Source: Alphaproteobacteria bacterium
GTDB taxonomy: Bacteria > Pseudomonadota > Alphaproteobacteria > Rhizobiales > Rhizobiaceae
NCBI GenBank assembly: GCA_024742485.1
Contig: JANSYK010000002.1
Coordinates: 992,001-1,056,000, forward strand
Direction of reading: 5' to 3'
Length of the DNA: 64,000 nucleotides
The notes under the pieces are model-generated. The model was not told the DNA's origin. It ran no database searches and worked only from the letters and a program-made list of their open reading frames with translations. This document shows positions 1 to 8,528 of this stretch, in pieces. The position numbers and the translations under genes are program-made. Numbering within the stretch: position 1 is the first letter of the stretch; each line of letters begins with the position of its first letter.

Positions 1-1
1 A

Positions 2-703
2 CCGAAGATCACGCCGCGCACCAAGATGATCAACATCGTCAATCCGTGCAATCCGACGGGCCGTGTCTACAGTCGCGAGGAACTCCAGGTTGTCGCGGAT
101 CTGGCGATTGAGCATGACCTTATCGTCGTCTCGGACGAGGTCTATGAACAGATCACTTATGATGGCGCGCGTCACATCAGCATTGCTTCGCTGCCGGGCA
201 TGAAGGAACGGACCATATCAACCTTTGCCTTCACCAAGGCCTATGCGATGGATGGCTGGCGGCTCGGATACCTGGCGGCTGACGGAGCAATGATGGAAGC
301 GCTCCTGAAAATCACCGCCAACGAAGTCACCCACGTGAACACCTTCATTCAGTATGGCGCGCTGGCTGCATTGACCGGCCCGGCCGAGGTTCTTGACGAG
401 ATGGTCGACGATGATCGCATGCGACGTGATCTGGTGGTCTCGCGGCTCAATCAGATGCCGGGTGTGATCTGCAAGTCACCGGAGGGAACGATTTATGCGT
501 TCCCCGATATCCGCGCGACCGGCCTGAGCGCGCAGGAAGCTGCCGACCGCCTGCTGGACGAGGCAGATGTGGTGGTCGAAGCCGGCAGTTTCTACGGCGC
601 ATCGGGCGAGGGGCATTTACGGGTCTGCTTCGGCTCGCAAAATGCAGAACGGCTGGATGAAGCGATGGATCGGATGAGCCGGTTTTTCAACGATCTGGTC
701 TGA
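2..703 (+). CDS. Class I/II PLP-dependent aminotransferase, 5' end outside window
   Basis: Partial gene; the reading frame is already open at base 2, so the true start lies upstream. The fragment carries family hallmarks in order: NPxNPTG near its start, SDEVYE, the FTKAYAMDGWRLGY segment holding the PLP-binding lysine (codon at 236-238), and GHLRVCFG with the carboxylate-binding arginine near the C terminus. The family transfers amino groups between an amino acid and a 2-oxo acid in the cytoplasm. Substrate cannot be assigned because the N-terminal specificity region is missing. A 48-nt gap leads to an intergenic repeat and a GntR regulator; no operon link is evident. Confidence 0.93.
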   Translation, partial: PKITPRTKMINIVNPCNPTGRVYSREELQVVADLAIEHDLIVVSDEVYEQITYDGARHISIASLPGMKERTISTFAFTKAYAMDGWRLGYLAADGAMMEALLKITANEVTHVNTFIQYGALAALTGPAEVLDEMVDDDRMRRDLVVSRLNQMPGVICKSPEGTIYAFPDIRATGLSAQEAADRLLDEADVVVEAGSFYGASGEGHLRVCFGSQNAERLDEAMDRMSRFFNDLV

Positions 704-751
704 ATTCCAACTGGTTTTGCACTGCGATACGGTCTATCTAGACGCAAGAAC

Positions 752-849
752 CGGATCGTTTCACGCGTTGTCCGAAACAGGACAAGGGTGACGGCCTTTG
801 AGATAGTTTATACATTCAGTTTTTGCCAATTCCATCAGGAACTGAATTG
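752..849 (+). repeat. Two-hairpin intergenic repeat, copy A
   Basis: Most diverged of four related copies (others at 3490, 33158 and 38319, all same strand). The second stem is ATTCAGTTTTTG (813-824) against CAGGAACTGAAT (835-846); the two differences from copy B become G-U wobbles, so an RNA stem is kept. It ends just before the ribosome binding site of the following GntR gene, and a spurious TTG start at 823 lies inside it. Confidence 0.75.
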
Positions 850-876
850 CCCCAATCCGCCGAAGGGAGGCGTGCC

Positions 877-1563
877 GTGTCATCTCTCGGAGTTGAGCTG
901 GAACCTGTCATGGGCCGCGCCACCGTGGCCGATACGGTGTATCAGAATTTACGGCGTGCCTTGATCGTCGGGCGGTTCGAGCCGGGTCAGATGATGACCA
1001 TTGCAGCCCTTGCCAAGATGTTTCAGACCAGCCAAATGCCCGTGCGCGAAGCGTTGCGCCGGCTGGGTGCTGAAGGGGCGCTTGAAGCCAGGCCCAATGG
1101 ATCGTCCTATGTTCCCGAAGTCAGCCGCGCCCGCCTCGACGATATTTGCCGCGCCCGCATTGCGCTGGAATCCCTGGCGACCGAGCTGGCGGTGGAACAT
1201 ATCAGCGACGCCGAGATCGATGCACTGGTTCGGCTTGAGGCCGATCACGAGGCGACAACCGGCCGCCAGGATGTCTATCAGATGTTGCAGAAGAATCGCG
1301 ATTTTCATTTCGCGATCTACAATGCCGCGCGGTCGGATGTTCTACCGGCGCTGATCGACAGCCTGTGGCTACGCTATGGCCCCTACATGCGGGTGCTGTC
1401 CAAAGAGGTCGAGCGGGACATGAGTGAACATGAACCGTTCCTGCGCGGTCACAAGGCGATCATCGAAGCAATCATTGCCCGAGACAAGGCGCGAGCAACG
1501 GCAGAACTCGAAAAGGACATCATGCTGACACAAGCCCTGCTGCAGGGCCTGTACCCTGACTGA
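877..1563 (+). CDS. GntR family regulator, FadR/FCD subfamily
   Basis: Winged-helix DNA-binding domain (DTVYQNLRRALIVGRFEPG, then a helix-turn-helix around SQMPVREALRRL), followed by an all-helical FCD effector domain with the usual metal-ligand candidates in RDFHFAIYNAA and GHKAIIEAI. About 228 residues, normal for FadR-type regulators of organic-acid or amino-acid catabolism. I chose GTG 877 because AAGGGAGG lies at 863-870 with good spacing; the longer frame from TTG 823 starts inside repeat copy A. The regulated genes are not obvious from the neighbours, and the effector is unknown. Confidence 0.9.
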   Translation: MSSLGVELEPVMGRATVADTVYQNLRRALIVGRFEPGQMMTIAALAKMFQTSQMPVREALRRLGAEGALEARPNGSSYVPEVSRARLDDICRARIALESLATELAVEHISDAEIDALVRLEADHEATTGRQDVYQMLQKNRDFHFAIYNAARSDVLPALIDSLWLRYGPYMRVLSKEVERDMSEHEPFLRGHKAIIEAIIARDKARATAELEKDIMLTQALLQGLYPD

Positions 1564-1698
1564 TCGCCGTTGGCATCACGCAGAGGACCATCAGGACAAT
1601 AGTGGTTCAAAAACTGTCTGTATTCATGCCCCATCGGCATTGATCCGTCATGTGCAACGGGGATCCTCTCCTGCACCGATCTGCCCGGGGACTGCGTT

Positions 1699-3381
1699 TT
1701 AATCCGCGTGGGCGAGTATCTGGTGGACATATTGAATGCAGACGGATCCTTCACCAACAGCAGACGCCACCCGTTTGACCGAACCGGATCTGACGTCACC
1801 CACGGCGAAGATTCCTGGACGGGTCGTTTCGAGGTGGAAAGGCGGGCGGTCGCCTTTCCATCCGATCGTCTTCAGTGTCTCGGCATCCAGATTGTCACCG
1901 GTCAGAACAAAGCCGCGGTCATCGAGTTTCACGCTGTCCGGGAGAAAGTCGGTCGCCGGCACGGCCCCGATAAAGACAAACAGATGGGCGATATTGATCT
2001 CTTCACTGCGGCCGTCCACGCTGTTTTTCAAGGACAGTGATTTCAATTTTGTATCGCCATTGGCGCGTTGCACAGTGGTGTGCGGCACGACCTCGATATT
2101 GTCGGTTCGATTGATCCTGTCGATCAGGTAGCTCGACATGCTGCTCTCGAGCCCGCCGCCCCGGATCAGGATTTTCACGTGGCGCGCAAAGCCGGACAGA
2201 AAGATTGCCGCCTGACCGGCAGAATTTCCGCCTCCGACAACAGCCACGTCCTTTTGCCGGCAAAGCTGCGCCTCCAGATAGCTGGCGCCATAGTGAACGC
2301 CGCCGCCTGTGAAGACTTCCAGGTTTTCGATCGGCGGTTGGCGATAGACGGCACCGGACGCAAGAACGATCGCACCGGCCCTGACCGTATCGCCGCCATC
2401 GAGATGAATGATGTGTCCGTCACGGCAATCAAGCTTCCTGACCTCCCGGGCGACGGCGATTTCGGCGCCGAATTTCGTGGCCTGCAGAAAGGCGCGCCCG
2501 GCAAGACCCTGCCCGGAAATGCCGGTTGGAAAGCCGAGGTAGTTTTCGATGCGGGAGCTCGTACCCGCTTGCCCGCCTGTGACGAGCATTTCGATAACAA
2601 TGACGCTCAGGCCTTCCGATGCGCCGTAAACCGCAGCCGCCAGCCCTGCGGGCCCGCCGCCGATCACCGCCACATCATAGGATTTTCCGCTTTCGATTTC
2701 GGCCGAGATGCCCAGCGTTTCAGCGACCTGGCGTATTGTTGGATTGCACAGCGTCTCGCCACCAATCATCAGGACCGGCAGGTCCGGGTCTTCGCACTTC
2801 AAATGATTGGGCAGATCAATCGCCTTCAGCGTTTCCACCATCTGATGGGGAACGCCCTGCCGCGTTAGAAATGTACGGATTTTGGCGGTTCCCGCCTCCT
2901 CCGCGACGCCGTAGAGAACCACTTCGCCGTGATTCTCGGCAATCATGCGCATGCGCCGCACGATGAAGCTGGTCAGAACGATTTCGCCCAGTTCGGATTC
3001 CAGCGCGATGAGGTCTTTCAGCCGTGCGGTCGAAATCGCTATGGCGCGCGTCGGTCCTCGGGCGCGCCCGCCAACAAGAGCGGCACGGCCGGCCATCGTG
3101 GCGATCTCGCCGCCATAATGTCCACGGCCATGGGTGATAATGACCTGCTCGGCCTCGCCTCTCTTGTCGACGATTTCCACCTGGCCTTCAAGAACCACGT
3201 AAAGTCCCGCATCGCGTTGGCCCGCAGACCACAGCATATCGCCGTCATTGAATTCGGTTTCCTCGCCATATCCTCGAACAATGTCGATTTGTGCATCGGT
3301 CAGTTCGGGATCGAGCTCGTGCATCCTGGTTTCGACGCCGGCGACCCATGGTGGAAGGTCATTTTCACGTTCTGCGCTCAT
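1699..3381 (-). CDS. Cyclic-nucleotide-binding / glutaredoxin-like / thioredoxin-reductase-type flavoprotein
   Basis: 560 residues in three parts: a cNMP-binding-like beta barrel (about 25-150), a middle stretch resembling a glutaredoxin-like fold (about 155-225), and a thioredoxin-reductase-like FAD/NAD(P)H module (235-555) with GGGPAGLAAA at 241-250, GGGNSAGQ at 383-390 and a C-terminal GDVR. The redox CxxC expected in thioredoxin reductases is absent: at 363-371 the sequence is HYGASYLEA. It therefore cannot be a classical thioredoxin reductase; such fusions are usually annotated as FAD-dependent oxidoreductases of unknown substrate. It stands alone, with a GntR gene pointing towards it and repeat copy B upstream. 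Confidence 0.88.
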   Translation of the reverse strand: MSAERENDLPPWVAGVETRMHELDPELTDAQIDIVRGYGEETEFNDGDMLWSAGQRDAGLYVVLEGQVEIVDKRGEAEQVIITHGRGHYGGEIATMAGRAALVGGRARGPTRAIAISTARLKDLIALESELGEIVLTSFIVRRMRMIAENHGEVVLYGVAEEAGTAKIRTFLTRQGVPHQMVETLKAIDLPNHLKCEDPDLPVLMIGGETLCNPTIRQVAETLGISAEIESGKSYDVAVIGGGPAGLAAAVYGASEGLSVIVIEMLVTGGQAGTSSRIENYLGFPTGISGQGLAGRAFLQATKFGAEIAVAREVRKLDCRDGHIIHLDGGDTVRAGAIVLASGAVYRQPPIENLEVFTGGGVHYGASYLEAQLCRQKDVAVVGGGNSAGQAAIFLSGFARHVKILIRGGGLESSMSSYLIDRINRTDNIEVVPHTTVQRANGDTKLKSLSLKNSVDGRSEEINIAHLFVFIGAVPATDFLPDSVKLDDRGFVLTGDNLDAETLKTIGWKGDRPPFHLETTRPGIFAVGDVRSGSVKRVASAVGEGSVCIQYVHQILAHAD

Positions 3382-3489
3382 GGGAATCCTTGATGTATCC
3401 GCTGTGTTTCAACACCAACTAGGCAACCCACCAAAAAATTCCAGCCGACAATGCCTGAACCAGGGATCCGGGATGACGAGATCGGCTGA

Positions 3490-3587
3490 TAGACCGTTTC
3501 ACGTTATGTCAGAAACGGGACAACGGCATCGGCCTCTGATTTTCTTGATGCATTCAGTTTTTGTGGATTCCGTCAAAAACTGAATTG
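3490..3587 (+). repeat. Two-hairpin intergenic repeat, copy B
   Basis: Best-preserved copy. It begins TAGACCG. First stem CCGTTTC/GAAACGG; second stem a perfect 12-bp pair ATTCAGTTTTTG (3552-3563) and CAAAAACTGAAT (3574-3585) around a 10-nt loop. It lies between the divergent flavoprotein gene and the TfoX-N gene. Confidence 0.85.
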
Positions 3588-3617
3588 TCCAGGTGCGCTT
3601 TTGGTTAGGTTTGCTCC

Positions 3618-3962
3618 ATGGCCTATGACGAATTCACGGCGCGACGCGTGCGCAATGCCCTGCCGTCAAATCTCGATGTCAAAGAGATCAAAATGATGGG
3701 CGGGCTCGTTTTCATGGTGAACGGAAACATGTGCTGCGGTGTCGTCGGCAAGGATCTGATGGTCCGTATCGGTCCGGAGGCTTACCGCTCAGCCTTGACC
3801 GAACCGCATGTGCGCCCCATGGAAATCGGTGGCGGGCGCAAACCCCGCGCCTTCATCCGAGTGGAGCCCGACGGCCATGAAACGGAGCAACAACTGGCGG
3901 CATGGCTGACTCGGGGGATCAAGTTCGTATCAAGCCTGCCGCCCGGAAAACCGGCCGGTTGA
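3618..3962 (+). CDS. TfoX/Sxy N-terminal domain protein
   Basis: 114 residues covering a stand-alone TfoX N-terminal domain: MAYDEFTARRVRNAL, then KMMGGLVFMVNGNMCCGVVGKDLMVRIGP, and a C-terminal RAFIRVEPDG strand. In gammaproteobacteria the full-length protein is a competence regulator, but short single-domain versions are common in alphaproteobacteria and have no established role. The TfoX C-terminal helical domain is absent. Single gene, read away from repeat copy B, followed by a 381-bp gap. Confidence 0.85.
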   Translation: MAYDEFTARRVRNALPSNLDVKEIKMMGGLVFMVNGNMCCGVVGKDLMVRIGPEAYRSALTEPHVRPMEIGGGRKPRAFIRVEPDGHETEQQLAAWLTRGIKFVSSLPPGKPAG

Positions 3963-4343
3963 AGATGCACATGTCGAGCGGTGACAGTGCTCGGCGACAA
4001 TCACGGATAATGCGTCCAGTCGATGGGAGGTTGCCTCGCCAACCATTATCCGGCGCCGCCGGCTGATCGACATATCAGATCGAGGCACCAAGTGAGAGAA
4101 AACCCTGACCCATTTATATCCGGATAATTGACATTTCATAGACTACGTATGCGAACAAGGCGGTATTCTTGACTTTGATTGGACGAACGCTCGAAACCGT
4201 GTGGAACATGCCAACCTGGTGAGGTATTCGCACATTAGGCGGCTGCCGTGATGGTCCGGATCGAATGAGAAAACATTCCGGTTGCATAATTTGGCGCATT
4301 CGGTAAGAATACGTATGCGTCAGATTGTTATTGGAGTTCACGA
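3963..4343. other. 381-bp intergenic region with candidate cis elements
   Basis: No convincing gene. It contains two direct copies of TACGTATGCG (4144-4153 and 4310-4319), the second 24 bp before the next start codon, a palindrome TATCCGGATA near 4120, and an inverted pair GGATAATG/CATTATCC near 4005-4050. These may be regulator sites for the gene at 4344; the LacI-type gene at 5649 is a candidate regulator. Confidence 0.4.
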
Positions 4344-5552
4344 ATGAATTCGCAAACGGAAGTCTCAGCGAAGGCGGCGTCTTCAGCCGGATCGAAATCG
4401 TCCGCCACCTCGGCGGCCAAGACGTCACCGGCACAATTGCGGTTCGATCCGCTGGGTGACGATCATATGCCGGCCGACTTTTCCATTTCACTGGAGGCCT
4501 ATCGGCGGGGTGGGACACGGGAGTTTCTGGCCAGGGAACCGGATCATCTTGTGAGCCAGCCGATGAGGGGCTTCGAGTCGAAGTACAAGAACATCGTCGA
4601 TTACATCGTCCGCATTACGCACAGGATCTGGGAAGAAAAGGACATCGGCTATATTTATGACACTTATAGCCATGATTGCAGGGTTTGGGACGATGTCGGC
4701 CTGCAATATGGCCGTGACAAGATCGTTGCCGATACGGTGCACACCAACAATGCCATTCCTGATATCCGCCTGGTCGCCGATGAAGTGATCTGGGCAGGCA
4801 ATGAGGACGTCAGTTTTCACACGTCGCACCGCACGATGATTCTGGGGACCAACACCGGATATTCCCGTTTCGGTCCGCCGAGCAATCGGCCGCTCAGATT
4901 GCTCTGCATCGCCAATTGCGTGGCCCGCGACAACGAGATCTATGATGAACACGTTGCCTATGACACCGCAGCGCTCATTCAGCAGATGGGTCTGGATGTC
5001 GCAGAAACTGCCAGGGCATTTGCCGCAGAGCGCGTCCAGGGCCCGTTCGCACCAAATTTCGCGGCAAGCGACACCAATCGACTATCCGGCCAACACTTTC
5101 CCGCGCGCCCGGAAATCCCCGACACGCTGGATGGCAATGTTCGCGAGTTTGTGCACGCTGCCTTCGAGTGCATCTGGAACCGGCGGTCGTTCAACGCCAT
5201 GGACCGGGTCTATGCGCCTGATATCGTCTTTGAGGGATCGACCAGTCGCGTCTATCGTGGCGTCGGTCAGCTCAGATCCCATGTCATGTCGATCATTGCG
5301 ATGTTTCCCGACATCCGCATCTCCGTCGATGACATCTATTGGATGGGCAACAGCCGCGATGGTTATCTCATTTCCATTCGCTGGGGCGGAATAGGTGCCC
5401 ATCGCGGCAATGGCGCCTATGGTGCACCCACCGGAAAGGAAGCCCATATCTGGGGTATCACCCAATGGTTGGTGGAGGACAATCGGGTGGTCAAGGAATG
5501 GACCGTCTTCAATGAGTTCGGGATCCTGATGCAGATCATGGGTGATGGCTGA
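4344..5552 (+). CDS. Tandem SnoaL/NTF2-like (ester cyclase type) protein
   Basis: 402 residues with two NTF2-fold units, about 75-215 and 260-400. Both show the SnoaL pattern: an N-terminal helix with an acidic tip (IWEEKDIGYIYDTYSHDCRVWD; NRRSFNAMDRVYAPDIVFEG), then G-R/V-x-x-I or G-V-x-Q-L and the paired PDIRL / PDIRI strand. The N terminus (1-35) is Ser/Ala rich and probably disordered. SnoaL-like proteins act as polyketide cyclases or small-molecule isomerases; the substrate here is unknown. GGAG precedes the ATG. A LacI regulator follows 96 nt downstream on the same strand and may control it. Confidence 0.8.
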   Translation: MNSQTEVSAKAASSAGSKSSATSAAKTSPAQLRFDPLGDDHMPADFSISLEAYRRGGTREFLAREPDHLVSQPMRGFESKYKNIVDYIVRITHRIWEEKDIGYIYDTYSHDCRVWDDVGLQYGRDKIVADTVHTNNAIPDIRLVADEVIWAGNEDVSFHTSHRTMILGTNTGYSRFGPPSNRPLRLLCIANCVARDNEIYDEHVAYDTAALIQQMGLDVAETARAFAAERVQGPFAPNFAASDTNRLSGQHFPARPEIPDTLDGNVREFVHAAFECIWNRRSFNAMDRVYAPDIVFEGSTSRVYRGVGQLRSHVMSIIAMFPDIRISVDDIYWMGNSRDGYLISIRWGGIGAHRGNGAYGAPTGKEAHIWGITQWLVEDNRVVKEWTVFNEFGILMQIMGDG

Positions 5553-5648
5553 CTACCGCTTTGCCAAGGGGAAAACCGGATCCGGCGATGGTCGCGACAC
5601 ATTCCCTGTGCCTGATGTTGACCTGATGGCCATTGTCCGCAAGACAGG

Positions 5649-6722
5649 GTGTTGGATCAAACCAGGGACGGATCGGGATTCGTGTCAAAACGATCAAAGG
5701 TAACGTCGGTCGATGTCGCACGCCATGCCGGCGTATCGCAGTCAGCCGTCAGCCGCGCATTTTCGCGGGTCCCCACACAATCCGGCGTCTCGGCGGAGGC
5801 ACGCGAGCGCATCATGAAAGCCGCCGCTGAGCTCGGCTATCGCCCCAATGCGATTGCCCGCTCGCTGATCACCCGGCGTTCCAACATCATCGCGCTTCTG
5901 TTCAGCTATCTTGACAATCAGTTCTACGCCCTGGCGCTCGAAAAGCTCTGCATCGAGTTGCAACGGCAGGGCCTCCACGCGCTTGTCTTCATGATGCCCG
6001 ACACCAATGAGGGTGTCGAACAGACTGTTTCGGAACTCCTTGAATACCAGGTTGACGGGATCATCACCGCGTCCGTCGAGCTTTCGTCTTCCCTGTGTGA
6101 ATTCTGTATTGCGCACACGATTCCGGTGGTCATGTTCAACCGCGTTCAGGATGACGATCGATTGACCAGCGTGACAACCGACAATGTCGCCGGCGGCAGG
6201 ATGGCGGCCCGTCATCTCCTGGAAACCGGCCGGCGGCGCATTTCGCTGATCTCAGGCTGGCAGGGAGCATCCACCAGCCGCGACCGGGAATTCGGATTTC
6301 GCGCCGAATTGCAGGCTCAGGGCGTTGAGCTTGTGGCTGAACAGGTGGGGCATTTCGATCTGGAGCGGACACGCGAGGCGGCACAACAGCTCATGCAGCC
6401 GTCATCGGGACCCCGGCCGGACGCGATTTTCGCGGTCAATGACTACATGGCGATCGAGGCGATGAGCCTTATCCGTCATCAATTGCATCTGCGCATTCCG
6501 CAGGATGTGTCGGTAATCGGATTCGACGATATTCCCCTTGCCGCCATGCCGGAATTTTCATTGACGACCCTGCGCCAGCCGATCAATCAGATGGTTTCAA
6601 ATGCCGTCCGGCTGATCATGGCAGCCATCGCCGATGACGATGAGAGTGCCGAAAAACTGGCGCTGGTCCCAACACTGATTCAAAGGGAGTCCACGCAGTT
6701 TGCCGAACGCTCGGCTGGCTGA
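5649..6722 (+). CDS. LacI family transcriptional regulator
   Basis: N-terminal LacI helix-turn-helix (TSVDVARHAGVSQSAVSRAFS) and hinge (GYRPNAIARSLITRR), then a periplasmic-binding-protein-like effector domain ending VIGFDDIPLAAMPEFSLTTLRQP, about 357 residues from GTG 5649. A second in-frame GTG at 5682, giving VSKRSKVTSVDVA, is an equally plausible start. It represses or activates sugar or small-molecule catabolic genes in known cases. The SnoaL gene immediately upstream is the likeliest target. It converges with a LysE-type gene, with only about 10 nt between them. Confidence 0.9.
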   Translation: MLDQTRDGSGFVSKRSKVTSVDVARHAGVSQSAVSRAFSRVPTQSGVSAEARERIMKAAAELGYRPNAIARSLITRRSNIIALLFSYLDNQFYALALEKLCIELQRQGLHALVFMMPDTNEGVEQTVSELLEYQVDGIITASVELSSSLCEFCIAHTIPVVMFNRVQDDDRLTSVTTDNVAGGRMAARHLLETGRRRISLISGWQGASTSRDREFGFRAELQAQGVELVAEQVGHFDLERTREAAQQLMQPSSGPRPDAIFAVNDYMAIEAMSLIRHQLHLRIPQDVSVIGFDDIPLAAMPEFSLTTLRQPINQMVSNAVRLIMAAIADDDESAEKLALVPTLIQRESTQFAERSAG

Positions 6723-6732
6723 CTTCAACCGT

Positions 6733-7347
6733 TCATTGCCGGGCCATAATGGCCGAAGCCGCAGCGGCCATCATGCCTGCACTGAATCGATTGGCGATCC
6801 GAACGGCCCGGCTGCTCTTCAACAGCAATCGTGCCCGGGCCGCCAGGGCCACCCAGGCCAGATCGATTGCAATCAGCACAAACAGCATGGTGGCGACCAG
6901 CTCACCCCAACCCAGCAGCGTCACGTGGCCAAGGTCGATTATCGTCGGCAGCAGTGCCAGATAGAACACCATGATCTTGGGATTGCCGAGCGTAACCGCC
7001 AATCCGGCGGCAAACATCCTTGCGGCTGATCCAGCGGCCGGCAGATCGTCGCGGGCAATGTCAGCCGGCGCGTTCCACATTTTCCACGCCAGAAACAGAA
7101 GATAGGCGACGCCCGCCCATTTGATCGCAACAAACAACAGTTGAAAGGTTGCCGCAATCGAGGCCAGTCCCCAGACCGCAAAGGTCAGCCAGATTGCTTC
7201 ACCGATCCACATGGCAGCGAGAAACGGCACGACATCGCGGTGCCCGCGCGTGAGCACACGTGCCACAAGCGCCGCAATACTGGGTCCCGGTGAACCGGCT
7301 GCAACCAGAAGCGCCCCGGCGAAAATGACAAGTGCAGTGAGATCCAA
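6733..7347 (-). CDS. LysE/RhtB family amino-acid exporter
   Basis: Inner-membrane protein of about 204 residues with six hydrophobic segments and family motifs SPGPSIAALVARVLTRG near the N terminus and VTLGNPKIMVFYLALLP in the middle. LysE/RhtB proteins export amino acids or derivatives. I prefer TTG 7347, preceded by GGAG at a 6-nt spacing; the longer frame from TTG 7407 adds 20 polar residues that do not fit the family. The gene is divergent from the ACT-domain gene at 7585; the 237 bp between them hold nothing I recognise. Confidence 0.88.
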   Translation of the reverse strand: MDLTALVIFAGALLVAAGSPGPSIAALVARVLTRGHRDVVPFLAAMWIGEAIWLTFAVWGLASIAATFQLLFVAIKWAGVAYLLFLAWKMWNAPADIARDDLPAAGSAARMFAAGLAVTLGNPKIMVFYLALLPTIIDLGHVTLLGWGELVATMLFVLIAIDLAWVALAARARLLLKSSRAVRIANRFSAGMMAAAASAIMARQ

Positions 7348-7584
7348 CGTCGTCTCCGCGTGTGAGAGAAAGTGCTCGGTCCTGAACCGAAGCACCCATC
7401 GATCCAATCACCATAGCAATAGCATGGATTATCTTTCCGGCCCGATCAAATACCGGTTTGAAGTGTGTTTGCTGGAGGCGTGGCGGGTTGGGTCTGGCAT
7501 TTGATCGTGTGTTTGGCAGGTGTCCCACAATGACCTATGCTCGATGTCGAATTTTCCCGCAGCAATCAACCGTGGAATCGCCGA

Positions 7585-8112
7585 ATGGCCATACATCTTG
7601 TTCTCAGTTTCATTGCCGATGATCGGCCGGGTCTTGTCGATGCGCTGTCACAGGCAATCACGGATGCCGGCGGCAACTGGCACGAAAGCCGCATGGCGCA
7701 TCTGGCTGAAAAGTTTGCCGGAATTGTCCGGGTCGAACTGCCGGACCACGGCCAACTGGATACGCTGAAAGCCCGCCTCGCCGCACTCGAGGCCGATGGA
7801 TTTCATGTGACCGTGACCGAAGCGCGGGATGAACAGGAGCCTGCCGGTACCGGGTTGGTAATCAATCTTGTCGGACCCGATCAACCGGGCATCGTCCAGG
7901 AAATTACCCACTGCCTGGCGCGACATCGGGTCAGCATCGAAACGATGGACACGGAGACCGAACAGGCACCCATGGGCGGCGGCACCCTGTTTCGGGCCCG
8001 CCTGGATGTCAGAGGCCCGGTTGATATCGACCAGGATGCCCTGCACGGAAAACTGGAAGAAATCGCGCAGGCGCTGATTGTCGATCTGGAACTGAGCGAA
8101 ATCAGCGACTGA
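7585..8112 (+). CDS. ACT-domain protein, glycine cleavage system repressor (GcvR) type
   Basis: Two ACT domains (about residues 3-80 and 90-165 from ATG 7585): HLVLSFIADDRPGLVDALSQAITDAGGNW and LVINLVGPDQPGIVQEITHCLARHRVSIETM, each with the DRPGL/DQPGI loop that binds amino-acid ligands. About 175 residues, matching GcvR-like proteins, which sense glycine and act with GcvA in enterobacteria. No GcvA or gcv genes are nearby, so the partner is unknown. The upstream extension to 7537 lacks homology and is left out. Confidence 0.85.
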   Translation: MAIHLVLSFIADDRPGLVDALSQAITDAGGNWHESRMAHLAEKFAGIVRVELPDHGQLDTLKARLAALEADGFHVTVTEARDEQEPAGTGLVINLVGPDQPGIVQEITHCLARHRVSIETMDTETEQAPMGGGTLFRARLDVRGPVDIDQDALHGKLEEIAQALIVDLELSEISD

Positions 8113-8119
8113 TAACCTT

Positions 8120-8509
8120 CTATCCGCGTTTTCGAGGGACTTCTTCGGTCTGATACATCGAAATCGCGTGCCCGTCCGGATCGGCAACATCCGCAGACCA
8201 CCCACCGGGGGCGTGGCTAACCGGCGTGACAATGGTGACGCCCTTTTCCGCCAGCTCCGCCACGATATCGTCGATTCCGCCTTCTGCCAGGTCGAACACG
8301 ATGATCGGAGAATTGCCTGGCCGTGACTCCAGCTGAAAGAAAATCACTTCGATATCATTGGCGGTCTTGGCCATCAGCCAATCATTGCCCTCGCCATCAT
8401 CGCCCATGCGCTGGACGTCCAGGCCGATCACGTCTCGATAAAAACTCTCCGTCTTTGCGATGTCGGAGACGTAGTAGCAGATACTTCCGATTTTACATTG
8501 TCCAAGCAT
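8120..8509 (-). CDS. VOC (glyoxalase/bleomycin-resistance fold) protein
   Basis: 129 residues with one VOC repeat pair: IGSICYYVSDIAKTESFYRDVIGLD at the N terminus and ADVADPDGHAISMYQTEE at the C terminus. The fold binds a divalent metal in glyoxalases and dioxygenases, but the reaction cannot be told here. It lies 19 nt downstream of the ECF sigma gene on the same strand and is probably co-transcribed. It converges with the GcvR-like gene, 7 nt away. Confidence 0.85.
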   Translation of the reverse strand: MLGQCKIGSICYYVSDIAKTESFYRDVIGLDVQRMGDDGEGNDWLMAKTANDIEVIFFQLESRPGNSPIIVFDLAEGGIDDIVAELAEKGVTIVTPVSHAPGGWSADVADPDGHAISMYQTEEVPRKRG

Positions 8510-8528
8510 GGGTCACTCCTTTGGAATC

